Shown: positions 18,106-26,058, counted from the stretch's first letter. The stretch: DNA of 37,569 bases from Altererythrobacter sp. (GCA_016793865.1 JAEULJ010000008.1:1-37569), one strand, 5' to 3'. A program made the numbers and translations. Notes: generated from the letters alone by a model not told the origin.

Positions 18106-18414
18106 ATGACCCTGAAGCCTTTACTCCTCATCGCCCCGCTCGCGTTTGGCCTCACCGCCTGCGATTCCGCCGGCACCGCGCTCGACGATACCGCGCGCCT
18201 CGCGGCGGTCCAGCAATGCCAGCAGCTGTCGGAAGGTGCGGGCATCGCCGGCCCGGCGCTGAACAAGGTGTGCGGTTGCGCCGCCGACAAGTGGCTCGCC
18301 AAGCCGGTTTCCGAGCGGATGCAGATCGACACCGCCAGCATCCGCACCATCATCAATGAATGCGCCGGGGCCAACAGCTCCACCGCGCCCGCGCAGTCGA
18401 CGGAGAGCTACTGA
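18106..18414 (+). CDS. Small Cys-rich lipoprotein encoded between sucB and lpd
   Basis: 102 residues from ATG 18106, with GCGGAGCG 7 bases upstream; a GTG frame at 18085 overlaps the sucB stop and lacks a signal. A lipoprotein signal ends in the lipobox LTAC (Cys near residue 21), so it should sit on the periplasmic face of a membrane. The mature part is mainly helical and holds four further cysteines arranged QQCQQL, VCGCAADKW and INECAG, suggesting two disulfides or a metal site. I recognise no named family. Its stop overlaps the lpd start (TGATG), so lpd translation is coupled to it. A periplasmic lipoprotein has no obvious part in a cytoplasmic TCA complex, which makes its position notable. 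Confidence 0.75.
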   Translation: MTLKPLLLIAPLAFGLTACDSAGTALDDTARLAAVQQCQQLSEGAGIAGPALNKVCGCAADKWLAKPVSERMQIDTASIRTIINECAGANSSTAPAQSTESY

Positions 18415-19817
18415 TGGCCGAGCAGGCTTACGACTACGACGTCCTCGTCATCGGCGCCGGCCCGGGCGGTTATGTCGCCGCGATCCGCAGCGCGCAGCTC
18501 GGTCTGAAGACCGCCTGCGTTGAAAGCCGCGAGACGCTGGGCGGCACCTGCCTCAATGTGGGCTGCATCCCTTCCAAGGCGATGCTGCACGCGAGCGACT
18601 ATTTCGAGGTGGCGGGTGACGGCACGATGGCCGAGCTGGGCGTGGAGGTGACGCCCAAGCTGAACCTGGGTGCCATGCACGCGCACCGGCTCGATGCGAT
18701 CAAGGGGCTCACCGGCGGGATCGCCTTCCTGTTCAAGAAGAACAAGGTGGACTGGAAGACCGGCCACGCCAGCTTCATCGACGCGCACACCGTCAAGGTC
18801 GGCGCCGAAACCGTCACTGCGAAGAACGTGGTCATCGCCACCGGCTCCTCCGTCACCCCGCTGCCGGGTGTGGAGGTGGACAATGCCAAGTTCGTGGTGG
18901 TGGACAGCACCGGCGCGCTCGAGCTGCCGGCGGTGCCCAAGAAGATGGTGGTGATCGGCGCGGGCGTGATCGGGCTGGAGCTGGGCAGCGTGTGGCGCCG
19001 GCTGGGTGCCGAGGTCACTTGCGTGGAGTTCCTCGACGAAGTGCTGCCCGGCATGGACGGTGACGTGCGCAAGGAAGCACGCAAGATCTTCCGCAAGCAG
19101 GGCATCGAGTTCAAGCTCTCCACCAAGGTCACCGGCTGCACCGTCAAGGGCAAGAAGGCCACGCTGACGATGGAGCCCGCCGCCGGCGGCGCATCCGAAA
19201 CCATCGAGGCCGATTGCGTGCTGGTGTCCATCGGCCGCCGCCCCAACACCGAAGGGTTGGGCCTCGAGGCCATCGGGCTGGAGGTCAACAAGCGTGGCCA
19301 GATCGAGACCGATCACGACTTCCGCACCAAGGTGGACGGCGTGTGGGCGATCGGCGACGTGATCCCCGGCCCCATGCTCGCGCACAAGGCGAGCGAGGAA
19401 GGCACCGCCGTGGCCGAGAACATCGCGGGTCTTACCGGCATCGTGAACCACGCCGTGATCCCCAGCGTGGTCTATACCGCGCCCGAGATCGCCGGGGTCG
19501 GGCTGACCGAGGAACAGGCGCGCGAGAAGGGCGAGGTCAAAATCGGCAAGTTCCCGATGATGGCCAACAGCCGCGCCAAGACCAATCACGAGCCCGACGG
19601 TTTCGTGAAGATCATCGCCGACGCCGCCACCGACCGGGTGGTGGGCGTATGGGCCATCGCCATACCCGCCGGCACGATGATCGCGGAGGCCGCGCTGGGC
19701 ATGGAATTCGGCGCCACCAGCGAGGACATCGCCTACACTTGCCACGCCCATCCCACGCATTCCGAGGCGATCAAGGAAGCGGCGATCGCGGTGACCGGCA
19801 AACCGATCCATATGTGA
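18414..19817 (+). CDS. lpd: Dihydrolipoamide dehydrogenase (E3)
   Basis: 467 residues from ATG 18414, the start coupled to the preceding stop as TGATG. The flavoprotein reoxidises dihydrolipoamide of SucB with NAD. FAD-binding GAGPGGYVAA is at 14-23, the redox-active disulfide Cys46-Cys51 lies in GGTCLNVGC, the NAD-binding GAGVIGLELGSVW sits in the middle, the second FAD contact is VWAIGDVIPGPMLAHKA, and the dimer-interface catalytic pair is His446/Glu451 in HPTHSE. The segment VWAIAIPAGTMIAEAAL differs from the common GPGAGELIAEAVL but looks typical of sphingomonad Lpd. It may also serve pyruvate dehydrogenase if no second lpd exists. Confidence 0.95.
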   Translation: MAEQAYDYDVLVIGAGPGGYVAAIRSAQLGLKTACVESRETLGGTCLNVGCIPSKAMLHASDYFEVAGDGTMAELGVEVTPKLNLGAMHAHRLDAIKGLTGGIAFLFKKNKVDWKTGHASFIDAHTVKVGAETVTAKNVVIATGSSVTPLPGVEVDNAKFVVVDSTGALELPAVPKKMVVIGAGVIGLELGSVWRRLGAEVTCVEFLDEVLPGMDGDVRKEARKIFRKQGIEFKLSTKVTGCTVKGKKATLTMEPAAGGASETIEADCVLVSIGRRPNTEGLGLEAIGLEVNKRGQIETDHDFRTKVDGVWAIGDVIPGPMLAHKASEEGTAVAENIAGLTGIVNHAVIPSVVYTAPEIAGVGLTEEQAREKGEVKIGKFPMMANSRAKTNHEPDGFVKIIADAATDRVVGVWAIAIPAGTMIAEAALGMEFGATSEDIAYTCHAHPTHSEAIKEAAIAVTGKPIHM

Positions 19818-19821
19818 TCCG

Positions 19822-20646
19822 GTGAGCGGCCGCGCACTGGCCGTCACGACGCTCGCGATCCCGGTACTGGCCGGGATCGCCTATCTCGCCGCCTTCGGCG
19901 CGCCTGCGCGCTACATGGCCATCAATGCCGGTGCGCTCGCACTGGCGGCGGCCGCCATCGCGCTGGCCCCGCGCCGGCTGTGCCGGACCGGACGGTGGGT
20001 GCTGATCGCCGCCGCGCTGGCCGCGTGCTTCGCCCCCTTGCTGACCGGCCCGGCAATCGCGGGCGTGGCGCGCTGGCTGCCGCTGGGACCGGTATCGCTC
20101 CACGCCGGCATGGTGGCGGTTCCCGTGCTGGCGGTGCTGGTGGCCGAGGAGGACGCGAACGCTCCCGCGCTCCTCTCGCTCGCCCTGCTGGCCGCGCTGT
20201 TGCAGCCAGACATGGCGACCGGCGCCGCGCTCATGCTCGCCGGGGTGGGCCTGTGCGACGCCCGGCGCGACTGGCGCTATGGCGTCTTCGCGATCGTCGC
20301 CTTCGTCGCCAGCCTGGTGGCCGCGATGAGCGGGGAGCTGCCGGCTCAGCCGTTCGTGGAGCACGTCATCGCGCTGCTCGCCCGCAGCCATCCCATCGCC
20401 GCACTTGGCCTGTTGGCGACGCTGCTGGCGAGCTTCTGCCTGATGGTGGGCGCGGTTCCGGGCAGCGCGGCATCACGCAAGGCACTGGCGGGCTGTCTGG
20501 TCGGCTTCTCCTTCGCGGGGCTTGTGTCGAATTATCCGAGCGCGCTGATCGGCTATGGCGCCGCGCCGATCCTGGGCTTCGGCCTGGCGCTCGCGCTGCT
20601 GCCCACCACGGGGCGAGAGACGATCCCGGAACCCCCGCCAAGCTGA
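19822..20646 (+). CDS. Short divergent FtsW/RodA (SEDS)-like membrane protein
   Basis: 274 residues from GTG 19822, four bases after lpd. Mostly hydrophobic, with about 8-9 helices. Three stretches resemble SEDS glycosyltransferases of cell-wall synthesis, in the same order: RWLPLGPVSL (84-93) for the family's RRWI-LGP-S-QPSE; LLQPDMATGAALM (126-138) for LLQPDLGTA; and YPSALIGYGAAPIL (238-251) for LPLVSYGGSSLL. However, the QPSE residues are replaced by LHAG, the GGS is replaced, and the protein is about 100 residues shorter than FtsW/RodA. The large extracellular loop that carries the catalytic Asp seems missing or much shortened. So it is probably a SEDS-derived protein without polymerase activity; a chance resemblance is possible. 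The position at the end of a TCA operon is unexplained. Confidence 0.6.
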   Translation: MSGRALAVTTLAIPVLAGIAYLAAFGAPARYMAINAGALALAAAAIALAPRRLCRTGRWVLIAAALAACFAPLLTGPAIAGVARWLPLGPVSLHAGMVAVPVLAVLVAEEDANAPALLSLALLAALLQPDMATGAALMLAGVGLCDARRDWRYGVFAIVAFVASLVAAMSGELPAQPFVEHVIALLARSHPIAALGLLATLLASFCLMVGAVPGSAASRKALAGCLVGFSFAGLVSNYPSALIGYGAAPILGFGLALALLPTTGRETIPEPPPS

Positions 20647-20766
20647 CGGTTGGACCGGCGATGCGGGGCACACCCAAATCGGCTGTTTCGGCTTCCGCGG
20701 CAATTGGTCCGGCGGGCTTGCCCTCGCTGGCGTGACCATCACCGCGCCCAGCCGGGCGCAACCGGC

Positions 20767-20792
20767 CGAGTGACTGGAACCACTCGTCTTTT
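20767..20792 (+). terminator. Candidate terminator of the TCA operon
   Basis: CGAGTG and CACTCG around an 8-base loop, followed by TCTTTT. The stem is only 6 bp, so strength is moderate. It lies 120 bases after the FtsW/RodA-like gene and before the DUF4403 gene. Confidence 0.45.
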
Positions 20793-20827
20793 CGTGTATT
20801 CCACGCCAGCAGCAGGGGAACACAGCC

Positions 20828-22309
20828 ATGCGGCAAGGCGCTTCATTCTCGATGATCGCGGCGCTCGCCGCGATCGCGGCCTTGTCCGGCTGCTCGCGCG
20901 GGGGAGACACCGGCCCCCCGCCCCGTGCCACCGACACCATCTCTGTCCCGCCGCAGGATTCGGTGATCGCGGTGCCGGTCACGGCCGATCTCAGGGGTCT
21001 CGCCGCCGCGCTTGAGGGCGAGGTGCCGCGCACGCTCTACACCATCAACAAGCCCGACCAGGTCTGCGTCGCCTCGAAGAAGGTCAAGGTCGCCTTCGTG
21101 AAGCTCAAGACGCCTACCCTGCGCTGCGACATCGTTGGCAAGGTCACGCGCGGCCGCCTGAGCTTCCGTGGCCAGGGCGAGGCCATCCTGGTCACATTCC
21201 CGGTGCAAGCCGAACTGCGCGCGCGCGATATCGGCGGCGTGTTGAAGGAAGAGACCGCCACCGCCGCCGCCAATGTCACCGCCCGGATGAGGATCACGCT
21301 CGATCGCAACTGGAATCCGGTCGGCAAGGTCGATCTAGATTATCGCTGGACCGATACCCCCCATGTCGAATTCCTCGGCCAACGCATCGAGTTCACCAAG
21401 GATGCCGACAAGGAGCTGAGGAAGATCGTCGCCCGGCTCGAACGCACCCTCCCCTCCCAGCTCGGCAAGCTGAAGCTGCGCGCGGAGATAGAGAAGCTGT
21501 GGGGCAAGGCCTTCACCTCGCTCCAGCTCAATCGCGTCAATCCGCCGGTGTGGATGCGGGTGACGCCGCAGGAACTGCAATATGGCGGCTACACCCTCAC
21601 CGGCACGCGGCTGTCGCTGCGGCTGGGGATGCGCGCACGCACGGAAACCTTCGTCGGCGACCGCCCGCCCGACCCGCCGCGTATCGCCCTGCCACCGATG
21701 GCCAGGCTGGGCGAAAAGCCGGGCAGGCTGGTGTTCTTCATCCCGGTGATCGCGGATTACGCCCAGCTCGAACCCGTGGTCGCCAAGGCGCTGGTGAAGC
21801 GCCAGGCGCGCCCCTTCCCGCTCCCCGGCATCGGGCCGGTCATGGCGAATTTCGGCAAGGTGGTGGTCTATGGCACCACCGGCGGCCGGATCGCCGCCGG
21901 GGTCACCTTCACCGCCACGGCCCAGGACCGCGCCTACGGCAGCGCCAGCGGGACCGTGTGGCTGACGGGGGTTCCGGTCAACCAGGCGGGCTCGCGCGAG
22001 GTCAGCTTCTCCGATGTGGCGATCCGGGGCGATACCGACCGCGACGGCGCCGACCTGCTGCTCAAGCTGGCCAACAGCCCCGGCTTCTCGCAGACCATCG
22101 CCACCGCGCTCGCCCAGAACTTCGAGCATGACTTCAACAAGCTGATGGGCAAGATCACCCGCGCCATCGCCGACAAGCGCGAGGGCGATCTGGAAATCCG
22201 CGCCGAGATCGAGGAGGTCAGGACCGGCAGCCTGGTAGCCGCCGGCCAGGGCCTTTATCTGCCGGTGTGGGGCGAAGGCACGGCCGCCATCAGCCTGCCC
22301 CCGCATTGA
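20828..22309 (+). CDS. DUF4403-family lipoprotein
   Basis: 493 residues from ATG 20828, with AGGGGAA 7 bases upstream. A lipoprotein signal ends in LSGC (Cys near 22), so it is envelope-anchored. The body is a long, beta-rich, mostly two-fold sequence with the marks I associate with DUF4403: the early IAVPVTADLRGLAAALEGEVP, a middle VDLDYRWTDTPHVEFLGQRIEF, the helical hinge LGKLKLRAEIEKLW, WMRVTPQELQYGGYTLTGTRLSLRLGM in pieces, and a C-terminal LEIRAEIEEV. The family has no known reaction; the fold may be lipid-binding (tubular), but that is inference. It has its own leader and terminator, so it is probably a single-gene unit. Confidence 0.75.
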   Translation: MRQGASFSMIAALAAIAALSGCSRGGDTGPPPRATDTISVPPQDSVIAVPVTADLRGLAAALEGEVPRTLYTINKPDQVCVASKKVKVAFVKLKTPTLRCDIVGKVTRGRLSFRGQGEAILVTFPVQAELRARDIGGVLKEETATAAANVTARMRITLDRNWNPVGKVDLDYRWTDTPHVEFLGQRIEFTKDADKELRKIVARLERTLPSQLGKLKLRAEIEKLWGKAFTSLQLNRVNPPVWMRVTPQELQYGGYTLTGTRLSLRLGMRARTETFVGDRPPDPPRIALPPMARLGEKPGRLVFFIPVIADYAQLEPVVAKALVKRQARPFPLPGIGPVMANFGKVVVYGTTGGRIAAGVTFTATAQDRAYGSASGTVWLTGVPVNQAGSREVSFSDVAIRGDTDRDGADLLLKLANSPGFSQTIATALAQNFEHDFNKLMGKITRAIADKREGDLEIRAEIEEVRTGSLVAAGQGLYLPVWGEGTAAISLPPH

Positions 22310-22331
22310 CGGCGAGTCCCGGCGTGGACGG

Positions 22332-22352
22332 AGGCGAGAAATCGCCTTTCTA
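22332..22352 (+). terminator. Short terminator after the DUF4403 gene
   Basis: AGGCGA-GAAA-TCGCCT, a 6-bp stem with a stable GAAA tetraloop, followed by TTCTA, 22 bases after the stop codon. Confidence 0.6.
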
Positions 22353-22429
22353 CAGCGCCGCGCGCTGACTAAACCGGACCATGTCTTTGCCGGGGCGCGG
22401 CGAAGGCGGACGGACGGGGGGCACGCGCG

Positions 22430-23761
22430 ATGAGCTATCCAAGACTGACCGATCGGCCCGGTGCGCTCGCCACCGCCGCCGCGGTGCGGCGTGGGGAATG
22501 CACGCCGCTCCAGGCAGTCGAGCTGGCGATCGCCCGGATCGAGCGGCTCGATGCCCATGTCAACGCCGTGGTGGTGACCGATTTCGACCGCGCCTGCCGC
22601 ACGGCGCGCGGCATGGGAAACGCGCCGGGACCGGACCAGCCGCTGTTCGGCGTGCCGATGACGGTCAAGGAGAGCTTCGACGTGGCCGGGCTGCCCACCA
22701 CATGGGGCCATGTACAGTTCAGGGACCGGATCGCCACGCGCGACAGCGCGGTGGTGCGGCGGCTGAAGCGCGCAGGCGCTATCATCCTGGGCAAGACCAA
22801 TATCCCCCCCGACCTGGCTGATTTTCAGAGCGACAACCCCCTCTACGGCCGGACAAACAACCCGCACGATCACGCGCGCTCGGCGGGTGGGTCCAGTGGC
22901 GGCGGCGCGGCGGCGGTGGCGAGCGGGATGGTGCCCTGCGAATACGGCAGCGACATCGGCTCATCCGTCCGCAATCCGGCCCATTTCAACGGCATCTGGG
23001 GGCACAAGGCGAGCTTCGGCCTGGTGAGCCGGCGCGGCCACACCCATCCGCTCGCCGGCGGGCAGGACGTGGACGACGGCGTGCTGAGCGTAGTCGGCCC
23101 GCTGGCGCGCGACGCCGACGATCTGGCGCTGCTGCTCGAGGTCACTGCCGACCTGCCGCTCCCGCGACGCCCCCGGCCCTTGCGGGAGATGCGATTCCTG
23201 GTCCTGCTCGACCATCCGGCCAGCAAGGTGGACGCGGCGGTGCGCGCGCCGATCGAGGCCGCGCTGGGCGAGCTGGAGAAGGCGGGCGCGACGGTGGCGC
23301 GTTCGAGCGAGCACCTGCCCGATCTCGCCCGCCAGCACGCCGACTACATGAAGATGCTTGCGGTGGCGATGGCACGGGGCCAGCCGGGGCCGCAGGGCCA
23401 GGCGATGGCGCTGCCCGGTTGGTTCGCCCTGCTCGATGCACAGGCCCGCAACGAATATGCCTGGGCGGCGCTGTTCGAGCACCACGATTTCGTGCTCGCC
23501 CCGCCGCTCGCCTTCCTGGCCTATCCACACGATTCCAGGCCGATGCGCGAGCGCATGATCCCGATCAACGGGGAGGACAGCCCTTTCGCCGATACCCTGG
23601 CCTGGGCGGGACTGGCGACCTTTCCCAACCTGCCGTCCACTGTGCTTCCCGTGGGCGAGACCGCCGGCCTGCCTTGCGGAATGCAGGTGATCGGCCCGCG
23701 CTGGGCCGATTTCGACACCATCGCGGCCGCCAAGGCCATCGGGGAGGTTCTGCATGGCTGA
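22430..23761 (+). CDS. Amidase signature-family hydrolase
   Basis: 443 residues, cytoplasmic (no signal). The amidase-signature triad is present: Lys80 in PMTVKES, the cis-Ser Ser155 in GGSSGGGAAA, and the nucleophile Ser179 in DIGSSVRNPA, with 24 residues between the two serines as in the family. The usual DxGGSIR is DIGSSVR here, a mild change. NPHDHARSAGGSSGG and PCGMQVIGPRWAD are also standard. These enzymes hydrolyse amides by Ser-cisSer-Lys catalysis; GatA is excluded because the tail is short and no gatB/gatC is near. The substrate cannot be told. The following TRIC-type gene starts 24 bases later, so they may be cotranscribed. Confidence 0.88.
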   Translation: MSYPRLTDRPGALATAAAVRRGECTPLQAVELAIARIERLDAHVNAVVVTDFDRACRTARGMGNAPGPDQPLFGVPMTVKESFDVAGLPTTWGHVQFRDRIATRDSAVVRRLKRAGAIILGKTNIPPDLADFQSDNPLYGRTNNPHDHARSAGGSSGGGAAAVASGMVPCEYGSDIGSSVRNPAHFNGIWGHKASFGLVSRRGHTHPLAGGQDVDDGVLSVVGPLARDADDLALLLEVTADLPLPRRPRPLREMRFLVLLDHPASKVDAAVRAPIEAALGELEKAGATVARSSEHLPDLARQHADYMKMLAVAMARGQPGPQGQAMALPGWFALLDAQARNEYAWAALFEHHDFVLAPPLAFLAYPHDSRPMRERMIPINGEDSPFADTLAWAGLATFPNLPSTVLPVGETAGLPCGMQVIGPRWADFDTIAAAKAIGEVLHG

Positions 23762-23785
23762 TCGCGGCGAGGATCCGGCGGCGAG

Positions 23786-24487
23786 ATGAACGCGGCGGTG
23801 CTCACTCCGCTGCTCGACTGGCTCGACCTGGCCGGCGTGGCGGTGTTCGCGCTTACCGGCGCGCTGGCGGCGGCGCGCGCCCGGCAGACCTTCGTTACCC
23901 TCGCCTTCTTCGCGCTGCTCACCGGCGTCGGCGGGGGGAGTGTTCGTGACCTGCTGATCGGCGCGCCGGTGTTCTGGGTCCACGATGGCTGGGTCGCCGC
24001 CGTGTGCCTGGCCGCCGCCGCCCTGGTATGGATCACGCCGATCCGCTGGTGGCACGGCGCGCTGATCGACTATGCCGATGCGCTCGGCCTTGCCGCCTAT
24101 GCCGTGCTGGGGAGCGCCAAGGCGCTGAGCTATGGCGTGCCGCCCATCCCCGCCTTCGTGATGGGCGTGGTAACGGGTTGCGTCGGCGGGATCATCCGCG
24201 ATGTCGTGGCGGGCCGGCCGTCGATCATCATGCGGCCCGAACTCTATGTGACCGCGGCGGCGCTATCGGCCGCGCTGTGCGTGGCGGGCACCATGATCGG
24301 CATTCCGCGCGAGCCGGTGTGGATCGCGGCGGCTGCGGCCGGCTTCGCCCTGCGCGCAGCCGCGATCCGTTGGCGCCTCGCGCTCCCCGCCTATCGCACG
24401 GAGCGCGAGGACAAGGATCAAGGCCGGGGCGGCGCCGGGGGAACGGACGAGCCGTCGGCCTCGCCCGGCAGCGGCCCGCCCGGATAG
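23786..24487 (+). CDS. TRIC/UPF0126-family inner-membrane protein
   Basis: 233 residues with 6-7 membrane helices in an internally repeated pattern. The two repeats each carry the family's glycine-arginine motif: GVGGGSVRDLLIG (first half) and GCVGGIIRDVVAG (second half), with the early LDLAGVAVFALTGALAA. Bacterial members are trimeric intracellular-cation-type channels; some act as K+ or anion pathways, others are only named YicG/YadS. The last 30 residues are a hydrophilic Gly/Pro/Ser tail (GRGGAGGTDEPSAS) that is unlike the core and exists only where the gene overlaps the convergent gene by 70 bases. Likely cotranscribed with the amidase. Confidence 0.9.
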   Translation: MNAAVLTPLLDWLDLAGVAVFALTGALAAARARQTFVTLAFFALLTGVGGGSVRDLLIGAPVFWVHDGWVAAVCLAAAALVWITPIRWWHGALIDYADALGLAAYAVLGSAKALSYGVPPIPAFVMGVVTGCVGGIIRDVVAGRPSIIMRPELYVTAAALSAALCVAGTMIGIPREPVWIAAAAAGFALRAAAIRWRLALPAYRTEREDKDQGRGGAGGTDEPSASPGSGPPG

Positions 24488-25137
24488 GCCGGCTGGGGCT
24501 CGCTCGCGGCACGGGCGTCCATCTCGGCGCGTGCCGAACGATAGCGGTCGTCGTCATACTGCCGGTCGGCGGCGCCGTAGCTCTGCTGCCGCCCACCCAC
24601 GTCGAGCTGGTCGATGCGGCCGTCCGCGCCGATAGAGCATGAGAAGCCGCTGCCATCGGCCAGCGCGCCGCTCACCAGCCAGCCGCTGGCGCTGCGTTCG
24701 ACCCGGCTGACCTCGCGCGCCCGCGCAGTCCTCTCGACTTCACGCAGGCACATATCGGCCGCACCCTGCAGCCCGAGTTGCGCGACAGGGCGATAATCGC
24801 CGCGCTGGTCCGGGTAGGGGGCGGGGTAAGGCGCAGGATAGGGATAGGGCGCAGGATAGCTGCGGGGCGGGCGTGGGCGGGAAGCGGCGCTCGCCACGGC
24901 GGCGATGGCGCCGATCACCACGGCGCCCGCCAGTATGCCGCCGGCGGTGCTGCCCCGGCGATGGTGGCGCCCCCCACCCCAGCCCCAGCCGTGGCCGCCG
25001 TAGTTGGCATCGACGGCCGCCACCGCTGCTGGCGGCGCGAGGCGGGCGGGGCTGGACATATCCGCCGCGATGGCGGGAGTGGAGACAAGCGAAACCGCAG
25101 CCAGCAAGGCGGGCGCGGCAAGCAATCTGCTCTGCAT
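24418..25137 (-). CDS. Secreted glycine-zipper protein of unknown function
   Basis: 239 residues from ATG 25137 (GAGGATATT upstream). A signal peptide ends at AIAAD. Next come a Gly/His/Trp stretch (YGGHGWGWGGGRHHRRG), a glycine-zipper hydrophobic helix (GGILAGAVVIGAIAAVASAA), a Pro/Tyr repeat (YPAPYPYPAPYPAPYP), and a C-terminal domain with two cysteines (DMCLREVERTAR and FSCSIGADGRIDQLDV). The Gly-zipper plus C-terminal domain matches the next upstream gene (25326-25946), so the two are paralogues. Its last 70 bases lie antisense inside the TRIC-type gene. Possibly an outer-membrane or periplasmic structural protein; function unknown. Confidence 0.75.
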   Translation of the reverse strand: MQSRLLAAPALLAAVSLVSTPAIAADMSSPARLAPPAAVAAVDANYGGHGWGWGGGRHHRRGSTAGGILAGAVVIGAIAAVASAASRPRPPRSYPAPYPYPAPYPAPYPDQRGDYRPVAQLGLQGAADMCLREVERTARAREVSRVERSASGWLVSGALADGSGFSCSIGADGRIDQLDVGGRQQSYGAADRQYDDDRYRSARAEMDARAASEPQPAYPGGPLPGEADGSSVPPAPPRP

Positions 25138-25270
25138 GGTCAATATCCTCGTTCGATTCGCCCCGCCCGGCGAACGGTTTGACCCGGGCGGAATGGCGGT
25201 TGCAGCCTGCATGAATGCTGAACTGCGCATGGCGCCGGGCCGGTGACGGGCGGCCGGCGCAGGCCAGACG

Positions 25271-25306
25271 GAGAAAGGCCACCCCGGCGCTGCAGCCGGG
25301 GTGGCC
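25271..25306 (-). terminator. Strong terminator of the upstream glycine-zipper gene
   Basis: Perfect 12-bp arms GGCCACCCCGGC / GCCGGGGTGGCC with a 6-base loop (25277-25306), followed on the minus strand by TTTCTC. It lies 19 bases after the stop at 25326 and separates the two paralogous genes, so each has its own promoter. Confidence 0.85.
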
Positions 25307-25325
25307 CATTCCATCGGCCGAAGCC

Positions 25326-25946
25326 TTACATTCCGCGGATACCGCTGTAGTCCATGCGGGTCACTCGGCCGCGGTCCACCCAGCAGGTGAAGCTGCCGCT
25401 GTCCCGGCCGTAGCCGCCATAACCGTTGCCGTAGCCGTAGCCATTGCCGTCAACCATCAGCAGGCCCCTGATCTTGAAGCCGTAATTGGTGTTGTTGACG
25501 TCGCGGATCTGGGCGACCTGGGCGTTCCCGAAGCCGCGGCTGCGGGCATCGCTGGTCGCGGCGCTCGAGCACTGCTGGATCGCCCCGTTCGGATCGCGGC
25601 CGTAGCCGGCATTGCCATTGTAATAGCCGGGGTAGCCATTGTTGTATCCGGGATAACCGGTGTTGTAGCCCGGGTAGCCGTTGTTGTAGCCGGGATACCC
25701 GTTGTTGTAGCCGCCGCGATAATAGCGGTTGTCGTAGCGATTGTCGTAGCGGTTGTTGCTCCGGCCGATCGCGCCCGCGATCGCGGCAATCCCGCCGATG
25801 ACCGCCGCGCCGGCGATCACCTGGCCCGCACTGGGGCCGCCGCGGCGGTGGTTGTCGTAACGGTTCTGCGCGCTGGCGGCGACAGGGATCATCACCATCG
25901 CGCCTGCCGCGACGGCTCCGACCAAGGCTTTGGAGATGATGGCCAT
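25326..25946 (-). CDS. Secreted glycine-zipper protein with Tyr/Gly/Asn repeats
   Basis: 206 residues from ATG 25946, preceded by GAGGACATAAGTC, nearly the same leader as its paralogue. A signal peptide ends at AASAQ. The order is a basic stretch, a glycine-zipper helix (AGQVIAGAAVIGGIAAIAGA), RYDN repeats, about four GYNNGYPGY units, and a C-terminal domain with two cysteines (QQCSSAAT and SFTCWVDRGRVTRMDY) that parallels the other gene. The repeat would form a flexible Tyr/Gly-rich spacer; such proteins often sit in the outer envelope or pack into matrices. No catalytic motif. Expression is probably high and monocistronic given its own terminator. Confidence 0.8.
   Translation of the reverse strand: MAIISKALVGAVAAGAMVMIPVAASAQNRYDNHRRGGPSAGQVIAGAAVIGGIAAIAGAIGRSNNRYDNRYDNRYYRGGYNNGYPGYNNGYPGYNTGYPGYNNGYPGYYNGNAGYGRDPNGAIQQCSSAATSDARSRGFGNAQVAQIRDVNNTNYGFKIRGLLMVDGNGYGYGNGYGGYGRDSGSFTCWVDRGRVTRMDYSGIRGM
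25627..25710 (-). repeat. Four 21-bp tandem repeats inside the Tyr/Gly-rich gene
   Basis: Units at 25627-25647, 25648-25668, 25669-25689 and 25690-25710, each coding a 7-residue GYNNGYP-type unit. The copies differ at third positions and a few others, so they are not recent identical duplications. Repeat number may still vary between strains. Confidence 0.8.
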
Positions 25947-26039
25947 GACTTATGTCCTCGTGTCACACCGGACGGGATGTCCGGCATGACGACGAGATAA
26001 GCGATTCGCGCTTGGCCGAGCCTGAATCGAACCGACAGC

Positions 26040-26058
26040 CAGCGTTCAGCTAACGCTG
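26040..26058. promoter_or_regulatory. Inverted repeat between the peptidase gene and the glycine-zipper gene
   Basis: CAGCGTT-CAGCT-AACGCTG, 7-bp perfect arms, 17 bases after the S9 peptidase stop and 94 bases before the next start. T-rich sequence follows only on the plus strand, so for the minus-strand genes it looks more like an operator or a weak terminator. Confidence 0.45.

Noticed and set aside
25627..25710. Tandem repeats as a possible CRISPR array
   Set aside because: The units are directly adjacent 21-bp coding repeats in frame with a secreted protein; there are no spacers and no cas genes.
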